Assembly: GCA_044228285.1 (NCBI GenBank)
Contig: JBGAVD010000003.1
Coordinates: 558,001 to 622,000, forward strand
Length of the DNA stretch: 64,000 nucleotides
DNA from: JBBATK01 sp044228285
GTDB lineage: Bacteria > Bacteroidota > Ignavibacteria > Kapaibacteriales > NICIL-2
Direction of reading: 5' to 3'
Position 1 is the stretch's first letter; each line of letters starts with the position of its first letter. Shown here piece by piece: positions 57,380-64,000 of the stretch. Below the pieces are notes generated by a model, which had not been told where the DNA came from, did not search any database, and worked only from the letters and a program-made list of their open reading frames with translations. Position numbers and translations under genes: made by a program.

Positions 57380-59557
57380 TTAGTGAGATGGTGCATGACT
57401 CGAGGAGCGAGTATTGGAGTAGCCTGAGCGTCCAACAGACTTATCAGCTGCATAGTGTACGCGTGAAGTCGCGGCTTTGTTTCCACCTTCGTGCAAGGTG
57501 AAATGACTCACGAGTTGATGGAGATTTTCCGTCAAACGATTCAGGTCATCGGCTGCATGAGCGATTTGCTCTGTGCCTGTAGCAGTCTGACTTGTTACCT
57601 CGCTGATGCCTTGAACGCTTCTACTAATCGTCTCACTTGCATTCGACTGTTCTTCGCTAGCGACAGCAATTTGATTGATCATGCCAGATACTTTCTTCAC
57701 TGCTTCGGAGATTTCGTTGAAAGCACTACCGGCTTGATCGGTCATCGCAATTCCTGCATTGACTTCACGAGTTCCTTCGTCAATCGAGGCAACAGCGCTG
57801 CTCGTGTCACGTTGAATAGTTTGAATCATCGTTGAGATTTCCTTTGTCGCTTTGGTCGTACGCTCTGCGAGTTTGCGTACTTCGTCAGCTACGACGGCGA
57901 ATCCACGACCTTGTTCTCCCGCTCGTGCAGCTTCGATGGCTGCATTCAAAGCCAGCAAGTTTGTTTGATCGGCAATATCGTTGATCACCGAAATGATCTC
58001 GCCGATTTGAATACTTGATTTGCCAAGAGCTTCAACAGTCGTTGCTGAGCTGTGCACCACATCTGCAATGCGGCGCATTCCATGAACAGTTTCTTGAAGC
58101 ACGCGCACACCAGAGTCTGCAGTTGTCTGCGCCTGTTGCGCCATATCTGCAGTGGATCGTGCGTTCGCTGAGTTCTCAATAATAGTCTTTGTCATCTCTT
58201 CTACGGCACTTGCCACATCAGCGCTTTGCAAGGTCTGCTCGTGTGAACCAGCAGCCATCTGCTCAGTTGAAGAGCTGATTTGTGCTGAGGCACTTGCAGT
58301 TGCTTCTACAGCATCAAGAACATTTTCTACGATGGATCGAAGATTCTGTACTGCGTCGTTAAAACCAGCCATGAGTTGACCGATTTCGTCGTCACTTCGA
58401 ACTTCGAGCGAAGTTGTCAAATCTCCTGCGGCGAATCGCTTCATTGCATCAAGAACGGTTCGAACAGATTCTGCTAAGTAGCGACGCTGTTGCTCATCTT
58501 TCTCAGTAGACTCGCGGATAGCGTTAATCATCTGGTTGAAGCCACTCTTCAGTCGACCGATGTCATCATTGCTTTGTGATTCAATCTGAACCGTCATGTC
58601 GCCTTGACTGAATCGATCCATGGATTGCAGAATAGTGGCGACGGATTCTGATAAGTACTTGCGGTTCTGCTCTGAACTCTCTTGCGCTTCTTTAATACTC
58701 TCCACCATGGAGTTAAATGATTCGCTCAAGCTTCCAAGTTCGTCTTTGCTACTCACGACAACACGTGTATTCAAGTCACCAGAAGAAACTTCTGCGTTGG
58801 CTTTCATGAGTCTCTTTACCGGACGCATCACCATGAAGGCGATGAGCAAGCCAATAGCCAGAATAAAGGCTAACATGATCATGAGGTACTTCGCAATCTG
58901 TGTTGCTCCAGCTTCTGCGGCAGCACGTACTGGTGCCATCGGCATGAGGACTTCGAAGGCTCCATGGACTTCGCCTTCCTTCCAGTTCTCCATCTTCGTA
59001 CCTGTAGCATCGAGTCCTTCATTGTTTCCCCACAAAGCCATGGAGTTTGCAGGATCACCGTGACAGTTCAAGCACTCTGCTGTGAGTTTTACAGGACGAA
59101 AGAAACGGAGTTTGTCGGTCTTTGCGTCGATCTCATAGTACTCAGCCACTGTTCCGCTCTCAAGCTTCTTCAACACGCCAGCTTCGAACTCGTCTGGCAA
59201 GTTATCTGGGTTGCGAGGTGAGAACTTTGGAACCTTGATTTCCATACCAAGTTCTTTTGCCTTATTCTTTGCAACTTGAATGGCGGCAAAGACTGGAACC
59301 GTGTACAACAAGTCGTCTTTCTTCTTGATGTCCTTGCGGAAGAGATCTTTGTTGAACTGAGTAGCTGCGTACTCACGTGCAGACTCTGCGGATAGGAGCA
59401 AAGCGCGTGCGTTCGCTACGTAGGCCTGCTCTTTCTGCTCGCGATACATTTTGGAGATCTCTGTGTAGAGTCCGTATGTACCTACCAAACACACAAGTGT
59501 TAACGGTAGTAGGATTTTTACCCGAAGGCTGGATAAGGATTGCAATACCTTTTTCAT
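57380..59557 (-). CDS. Chemoreceptor with c-type haem-binding sensor domain and three HAMP-like units
   Basis: The receptor has 725 residues. A membrane helix at about 12-30 and another near 218-240 enclose a DUF3365/Tll0287-like domain with CLNCH (Cys162, Cys165, His166), a c-type haem motif. Three HAMP-type units follow: VKRLMKANAEVSSGDLNTRVVV, MDRFSQGDMTVQIE and MKRFAAGDLTTSLEV, each with its own GxLxxxF-like second helix and repeated spacer helices (RKYLSESVATIL, RRYLAESVRTVL). The signalling tip is complete. A haem sensor suggests detection of redox state or a gas such as O2 or NO, as in related domains. No pentapeptide ends the protein. It has its own terminator. Confidence 0.94.
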   Translation of the reverse strand: MKKVLQSLSSLRVKILLPLTLVCLVGTYGLYTEISKMYREQKEQAYVANARALLLSAESAREYAATQFNKDLFRKDIKKKDDLLYTVPVFAAIQVAKNKAKELGMEIKVPKFSPRNPDNLPDEFEAGVLKKLESGTVAEYYEIDAKTDKLRFFRPVKLTAECLNCHGDPANSMALWGNNEGLDATGTKMENWKEGEVHGAFEVLMPMAPVRAAAEAGATQIAKYLMIMLAFILAIGLLIAFMVMRPVKRLMKANAEVSSGDLNTRVVVSSKDELGSLSESFNSMVESIKEAQESSEQNRKYLSESVATILQSMDRFSQGDMTVQIESQSNDDIGRLKSGFNQMINAIRESTEKDEQQRRYLAESVRTVLDAMKRFAAGDLTTSLEVRSDDEIGQLMAGFNDAVQNLRSIVENVLDAVEATASASAQISSSTEQMAAGSHEQTLQSADVASAVEEMTKTIIENSANARSTADMAQQAQTTADSGVRVLQETVHGMRRIADVVHSSATTVEALGKSSIQIGEIISVINDIADQTNLLALNAAIEAARAGEQGRGFAVVADEVRKLAERTTKATKEISTMIQTIQRDTSSAVASIDEGTREVNAGIAMTDQAGSAFNEISEAVKKVSGMINQIAVASEEQSNASETISRSVQGISEVTSQTATGTEQIAHAADDLNRLTENLHQLVSHFTLHEGGNKAATSRVHYAADKSVGRSGYSNTRSSSHAPSH

Positions 59558-60039
59558 AGTACTTCTCTTGGTGATGAGATGATGTGTATCTATTCTGTAG
59601 TAAGAAACTGTGTATCAATGGCACTCATTCTATTAGTTGAGTACGCATCAAAGCCAGTTACATTCAAATACCTGTCGCTGAGTTCTGAGTTAGCATAAGC
59701 GCGATAAAACAAGAGCTCAACTACTGTAGACCCTTCGCGCGTAGCGAAATGACTACCTTATGAGAACCGGTTTCCAATGAGATATCGGAGTATCTTGTCG
59801 AAAGTTGAATTTCGGTCGTTAATCTCTTAAATGAAGATCGAGCATTGTGTTTGGAGAACCCTGTGATAGTACAAGTGATAGTGTTGGCACGCTTCTCGGT
59901 CTTCGCTACAACAGCTCAGAGTCCGGGAGATTGAGTTGATTAAAGGGGCATAAGTAGTTTTAGCTGCTGATACTGACCTTCTAGCAAGGCGCGTAAGAGT
60001 GAGTATGAGACTGAGAGTGCATGTCTGTGGGATCGCGTC
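59558..60039. other. Region between cheB and the haem chemoreceptor gene
   Basis: No gene supported on either strand. The part next to 59557 should contain the receptor promoter. No clear terminator for the che operon was found right after cheB. Confidence 0.4.
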
Positions 60040-61137
60040 CTACACCACACACTGTGTAAGCTTCGCGATTGCGGCAGGGATATCTTCAAGATTGAGGATC
60101 ACATCCGAAACTTTCGCTTCAATGACCGCTCGAGGCATACCATACACCACGCAGCTTTCTTCGCTTTGTGCTACAACATATCCACCCTTTGCTTTGATGC
60201 TGCGCAGACCTTCAAGGCCATCGCGACCCATTCCCGTCATGATGATTCCCAACAATGGTTTGCGCATATTCTCGATAGCCGATTGCATCATGATGTCAAC
60301 ACTTGGCTTGTAGATAGAGCCGTTGTTGTTGTCATTGATGCGAATCATCGTTCGCATGCCACTTCGTTGGAAGGTCATTTGATGTCCACCCTGCGCTATA
60401 TACACCTTTCCATTCTCCAAGTACTCACCGTCTTCTGCTTCTTTGACAGGTAGTGGACACGCCGCGTTCAAACGTTCAGCCAAAGAGGCGGTGAACTTTG
60501 GAGGCATGTGTTGCACAACCAGCAAAGGAAGTTGCAATCCTGCAGGGAGTTTGGGCGCAATACGCATCAGCGCTTGTGGTCCTCCAGTTGAGATACCAAG
60601 CACAACTGCGCCAAAACCGCCGATGACCGGACGTGAACTCACAGCAGAGAGTCCTTGAGCTGCGCCACTAATTCCGGCACCCGCTCCTACTAGGGGACTA
60701 CGACGCAGTCCGACATCTGGACTACGCTTTGGCATGCGGCTCGCCGCAATACCAATGATTTTCTCGTGAAGTAGCTCTTTGATCTTGAGAATATCAAGAG
60801 ATACGTACGACAACTGCTTCGGTATGAAGTCGACGGCACCTCGCTCCAATGCATCTAAGGTAGCTGTCGCGCCTTCAGTGGTGAGCGAGCTGACCATCAT
60901 GACAGGGGTAGGACACTCCTTCATAATGATACTCAAGGCACTCAAGCCATCCATCACGGGCATTTCAATATCCATCGTGACAACGTCAGGACGAAACTTC
61001 TTGATGAGCTCCACTCCTTCTTTGCCATCACGACCCGTTGCCACAACCTTGAGCTGCGGATGCGACTCAATCATCGTTGCAAGCGACTTGCGCATGAACG
61101 CTGAATCATCAACCACAATGACGTTTATTGTCTTCAT
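60040..61137 (-). CDS. cheB: Chemotaxis methylesterase/glutamine deamidase CheB
   Basis: The product has 365 residues. The receiver domain starts with VIVVDDSAFMRKSL and has the phosphorylated Asp56 in DVVTMDIEMPVMDG. The linker has a short Ala/Gly/Ser-rich part. The esterase domain has the catalytic triad positions GISTGGPQ (Ser183), VVQHMPPKF (His210) and IMTGMGRDG (Asp306). CheB removes methyl groups from the receptors, which resets sensitivity. Its ATG overlaps the cheA stop (ATGA at 61134-61137), so it is translated together with cheA. No cheR gene lies in the window. Confidence 0.98.
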   Translation of the reverse strand: MKTINVIVVDDSAFMRKSLATMIESHPQLKVVATGRDGKEGVELIKKFRPDVVTMDIEMPVMDGLSALSIIMKECPTPVMMVSSLTTEGATATLDALERGAVDFIPKQLSYVSLDILKIKELLHEKIIGIAASRMPKRSPDVGLRRSPLVGAGAGISGAAQGLSAVSSRPVIGGFGAVVLGISTGGPQALMRIAPKLPAGLQLPLLVVQHMPPKFTASLAERLNAACPLPVKEAEDGEYLENGKVYIAQGGHQMTFQRSGMRTMIRINDNNNGSIYKPSVDIMMQSAIENMRKPLLGIIMTGMGRDGLEGLRSIKAKGGYVVAQSEESCVVYGMPRAVIEAKVSDVILNLEDIPAAIAKLTQCVV

Positions 61138-63140
61138 GCCATTTCCCGTGAGTATTCTGTGCAGAGCTTCATGATTTCAGGGACATCAATGATCATGATC
61201 ACACGTCCATCACCCAAAATGGTTGAACCCGATACACCACGAATACCTTCAAATGCCGCGCCTAATGACTTAATGACGATCTCTCGTTGTCCAAGGAGAT
61301 TCTCGACAATCAATCCTATACGTTGCTCGCCGAGTTGCATGACAACGGTGTAGAACGATTCCTCCGCTTCTGCGTCATGCGCACGATTGCCTAACACTGA
61401 ATCCAGTCGAATGAGCGGTAGTACATTGCCGCGCAACAATGTTGCTTCGCGTGAGTGAATAGTTTGAATATCACTACGCGTTAAACGAATCACCTCGAGA
61501 ACGGACTCAAGAGGAATAGAGAAGATCTCATTCTTTACTTCAACAAGCAGAGCTTGAATGATTGCAAGAGTCAATGGAAGCTTGATAGTGAAAACACTTC
61601 CAACTCCAACGTGAGAGTCGATGCTAATGGAACCTTTGAGCTTGAGAATGTTGGTTTTGACAACGTCCATTCCAACACCGCGGCCCGATACATTGGTCAG
61701 TTGCTTTGCCGTACTAAAGCCTGGCATGAAGATGATCTTGAATGCTTCTTGATCACTCATGTGCTCCGCTTCTTGCTCAGTAATCACTCCACGGCTCACA
61801 GCAATGCGCTTGAGATGTGCTGGGTCCATTCCCTTACCATCATCTGCGATTGAGATGGCAATGTGATTTCCTGCATGCAATGCCTTCACAGTAATTGTAC
61901 CTTTACGAGGCTTGCCAAGAGCTTCACGTTCTTCTGGTGATTCAACACCGTGATCTGCTGCATTTCTCAGTAAGTGGATGAAAGGATCGTTTAGCTCCTC
62001 AATGAGTGTTTTGTCGAGCTCTGTATCTTCTCCCGACATCACCAACTCAATATCCTTCCCCGTTTCCTTACACAAGTCACGCACAAGTCGTGGAAGCTTG
62101 TTGTAGATCTTTGACATCGATACCATACGCGTTTTCATCACCGCTGCTTGCAGCTCTGTCGTGATGTAATCAATATGCGTACTGGTCTCTAACAACTCTT
62201 TCACTACGGGGTTTGCATCCAGATCCTCGTTCAGTGTGTGAATCAACTGCGAGAAACGATTACGACCAAGCACGAGCTCACCAACGAGATTCATCAACCC
62301 ATCTAAGCGCTGAACATCCACTCGAATAGTGGTCTCGGCAGCTTTCAAGGTATTCTCTTTTGGACTCGATGGCGCAGCTGTTGTCGCCGCTTTTGTTTCT
62401 GCCTTCGCCTCAACAAGTTCCTTTGATGCAATCATTGATGGCATGTGAGTACTAGCTTGAGCAACTTCATCTGCATCTGAGTTAGCTTCTGCAGATCCAG
62501 AGTCCATTGTCAACGAAGCTGCCGGCATTTCCTCATCTATTGCTCCTACGTTAGGTGCTGCTGCAGCAGCGCTTTTCGATGCAACGAGTTCTTGCAGAGA
62601 TCGCATTGCTTCAGCCACAGCCTTTGCACGTTCGTCGTCTGCTGATGATGTAGCAGGAGATTCATTATCATGCGTCGCAGCTGGCGCTGCCGCCGACGTT
62701 GAGGCGTTGTTTAGTGCCGATTGAGGATCGCTCAGTTCTTTGAGACGTTGAAATGCCTCTTCGAGATCATAGTGCTTGATAGAACGCTGTTCGATATCAT
62801 CAAGCATTTGACGGAGCATGTCGTACACCGTCAAGCAGTAGTCAATGTGTGAAGGACTAATGATCACCGTTCCACGACGTGCCACATTCAAGAGATCTTC
62901 GAAGTGGTGCGAGAGTTCCGTGAACTGCATGAATCCCAGAAAGGATGAAGTCCCCTTTAGCGTATGCACTGCGCGAAAAATGGTATTGAGCAGTTCTGCT
63001 TCTGTTGGTCGTTGTTCAAGATCCATGAAGTCGCTGCCCAGTTTGTCCATGATTTCCTTGGACTCAATGAGAAAGCTTTCAAGAATCTCAGCCATGTCTG
63101 GCTCAAAAGCCATCATTGATTGTTCGTTCTGTTCATCCAT
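61134..63140 (-). CDS. cheA: Chemotaxis histidine kinase CheA
   Basis: The product has 668 residues. The P1 domain has His59 in FRAVHTLKGTSSFLGF. Between about 120 and 265 is an Ala/Ser/Glu-rich linker in place of a clear P2 domain. The dimerisation domain follows (DVQRLDGLMNLVGELVLGRNR), then the ATPase domain (LLRNAADHGVESPEER, IADDGKGMDP, GRGVGMDVVKTNI), and the CheW-like domain (VFTIKLPLTLAIIQALLVEV ... IPLESVLEVIRL). It phosphorylates CheY and CheB in response to the receptors. The frame opens at 63293, but the ATG at 63140 has GGAAGGATAGG upstream, which overlaps the cheZ stop. It lies between cheZ and cheB in one operon. Confidence 0.98.
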   Translation of the reverse strand: MDEQNEQSMMAFEPDMAEILESFLIESKEIMDKLGSDFMDLEQRPTEAELLNTIFRAVHTLKGTSSFLGFMQFTELSHHFEDLLNVARRGTVIISPSHIDYCLTVYDMLRQMLDDIEQRSIKHYDLEEAFQRLKELSDPQSALNNASTSAAAPAATHDNESPATSSADDERAKAVAEAMRSLQELVASKSAAAAAPNVGAIDEEMPAASLTMDSGSAEANSDADEVAQASTHMPSMIASKELVEAKAETKAATTAAPSSPKENTLKAAETTIRVDVQRLDGLMNLVGELVLGRNRFSQLIHTLNEDLDANPVVKELLETSTHIDYITTELQAAVMKTRMVSMSKIYNKLPRLVRDLCKETGKDIELVMSGEDTELDKTLIEELNDPFIHLLRNAADHGVESPEEREALGKPRKGTITVKALHAGNHIAISIADDGKGMDPAHLKRIAVSRGVITEQEAEHMSDQEAFKIIFMPGFSTAKQLTNVSGRGVGMDVVKTNILKLKGSISIDSHVGVGSVFTIKLPLTLAIIQALLVEVKNEIFSIPLESVLEVIRLTRSDIQTIHSREATLLRGNVLPLIRLDSVLGNRAHDAEAEESFYTVVMQLGEQRIGLIVENLLGQREIVIKSLGAAFEGIRGVSGSTILGDGRVIMIIDVPEIMKLCTEYSREMA

Positions 63141-63147
63141 GTTGAAC

Positions 63148-63876
63148 CTATCCTTCCATGTTTTTATGTATCTGACTGAAGAGGTCGTCGACCATACTCT
63201 GACGATTCTCTCCTTTTTCAAAGCTTGCGTCTGCATTGAATGCATCACTCGCAGTCGGAGTATCTTGAGGATGCTCAGGCTCCGTATGTGCAAACATGGT
63301 GGTCAAGTTGCTTTGAACATGATCAACCATTTGTCCGGCTCCTGCTAACTGCTGAGCGGTTATATCCTGAACCTGTAGTGTCATGGAGATGGTAGTTGCA
63401 CTCCGTTTCACTTGCTCCATGCTCTCGAAGACGATGTTTAAACTCTGCACAAAACCAAGTTCGTGTGCGCACACAGCATTGTACAACACATCAACGTAGT
63501 TCTTGATACGGTCATCTGCGCAATACTGTTCACTGCGCTGAGCTTCCATTACCAGTTTGTTGAGGTCGGTAACAGCCGAGCGGGCTGCGTTCAGATGAAG
63601 CTGAATATGATTGGAGAGTTCAGAGATCGTCTCCGTCTCGTTCATAATCGACATCGCCGCTTCTTCATTAGCGTAGGAAATGCTCTGGAGTTTTTGTCGT
63701 ACTTGGGGCAATGCTTGTTGACCCATATCGACAACATTCCGTGCACGTCCCATCAAATTGGTAGCGCGGCCAAGGAGATTGATGAGCTGACCCAGATCTT
63801 CGGTATGTGCAACCGCTGGGTGTTGATTTTGTGATTCGGCCGGACGATCCATATCCGGTTTGATACTTTCCATCAT
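63148..63876 (-). CDS. cheZ: CheZ-like CheY-P phosphatase
   Basis: The product has about 242 residues and is nearly all helical. The segment LQVQDITAQQLAGAGQMV matches the CheZ active-site helix, with Asp171 and Gln175 at the positions of E. coli Asp143 and Gln147. The extreme C-terminus (RQSMVDDLFSQIHKN) matches the CheY-binding tail QVDDLLDSLGF of CheZ. A long helical hairpin precedes the active site. The ATG at 63876 has AGGAAGG upstream; the frame opens at 63906. It lies between cheY and cheA, fitting this function. CheZ dephosphorylates CheY-P and ends the signal to the motor. Overall similarity to E. coli CheZ is low, so the call rests on motifs and context. Confidence 0.85.
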   Translation of the reverse strand: MMESIKPDMDRPAESQNQHPAVAHTEDLGQLINLLGRATNLMGRARNVVDMGQQALPQVRQKLQSISYANEEAAMSIMNETETISELSNHIQLHLNAARSAVTDLNKLVMEAQRSEQYCADDRIKNYVDVLYNAVCAHELGFVQSLNIVFESMEQVKRSATTISMTLQVQDITAQQLAGAGQMVDHVQSNLTTMFAHTEPEHPQDTPTASDAFNADASFEKGENRQSMVDDLFSQIHKNMEG

Positions 63877-63946
63877 TGATTCCTTCCTGAATTCCGAGTG
63901 ACTCACTTTTCTTTAGCGTACAAGGTGCAGAGCCATGGGTTGTGCT

Positions 63947-64000
63947 CTAGTTAAGAGCCGAGAGTATTGACTCAATCTTCTCACGCAAACCATTCGGTGT
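63947..64000 (-). CDS. cheY: C-terminal end of CheY-type response regulator
   Basis: Only the last 17 codons and stop are in the window (TPNGLREKIESILSALN). The pattern fits the end of CheY, where KPF is followed by a Thr-Pro and the last helix LREKIESIL. The gene continues beyond the right edge, and its stop is 70 bases before the cheZ start, so it heads the cheY-cheZ-cheA-cheB operon as far as visible. A larger response regulator or another receiver-ended protein is possible. Confidence 0.65.
   Translation of the reverse strand, partial: TPNGLREKIESILSALN

Noticed and set aside
62845..63348. 167-codon plus-strand frame
   Set aside because: Antisense to cheA and cheZ.

Overview
The window looks like a chromosome segment of a Gram-negative bacterium from the Bacteroidota/Chlorobiota side of the tree, most like the Ignavibacteria/Kapabacteria group. 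This placement is an inference. It rests on four secreted proteins with type IX secretion (T9SS) C-terminal sorting domains, Bacteroidota-style metal-efflux genes (inner-membrane pump fused to an outer-membrane factor), a cupin/AraC pair of Bacteroidota type, and true flagellar and chemotaxis genes in the same segment. No rRNA, tRNA, CRISPR array or insertion sequence was seen.

Left part (1-14160, mostly minus strand): a very large cyclic beta-1,2-glucan synthase gene (ndvB-like) runs off the left edge. Upstream of it are a small orphan gene, a flavodoxin-reductase-like gene, two overlapping orphan reading frames, a poorly coding stretch, a cupin/AraC regulator pair, a GNAT acetyltransferase, a WYL regulator and a 49-residue secreted micro-ORF.

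Middle (14657-27432): a shortened ANL-like (adenylating-enzyme fold) gene comes first. It is followed by a plus-strand pair of T9SS exported redox proteins, a CxxC thioredoxin-fold protein and a multicopper oxidase. On the minus strand are a three-gene signalling operon (small protein, HDOD protein, GAF histidine kinase), a T9SS beta-propeller protein, a chemoreceptor and an OprB-like porin.

Centre-right (27945-51000): nifJ (pyruvate:ferredoxin/flavodoxin oxidoreductase) has its own terminator. A plus-strand metal-efflux operon follows (small periplasmic protein, CusA-CusC fusion, CusB lipoprotein), then an array of about 80-bp repeats, an MFS transporter, a 1700-residue LamG/Ig-like/cohesin-like T9SS surface protein, a secreted orphan, a GNAT protein, a CPBP membrane protease and a PhnA-like protein. 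Two head-to-head repeat arrays form a large inverted repeat at 49903-50880.

Right part (51187-64000, minus strand): flagellar hook protein flgE and a TIGR02530 flagellar protein, a porin-chemoreceptor pair, a haem-motif chemoreceptor with three HAMP-like units, and a chemotaxis operon read as cheY (only its last 17 codons are in the window), cheZ, cheA, cheB. Together these genes would give flagellar motility steered by several receptors, with CheA phosphorylating CheY and CheB and CheZ dephosphorylating CheY. Most transcription units end in strong hairpins, listed individually.
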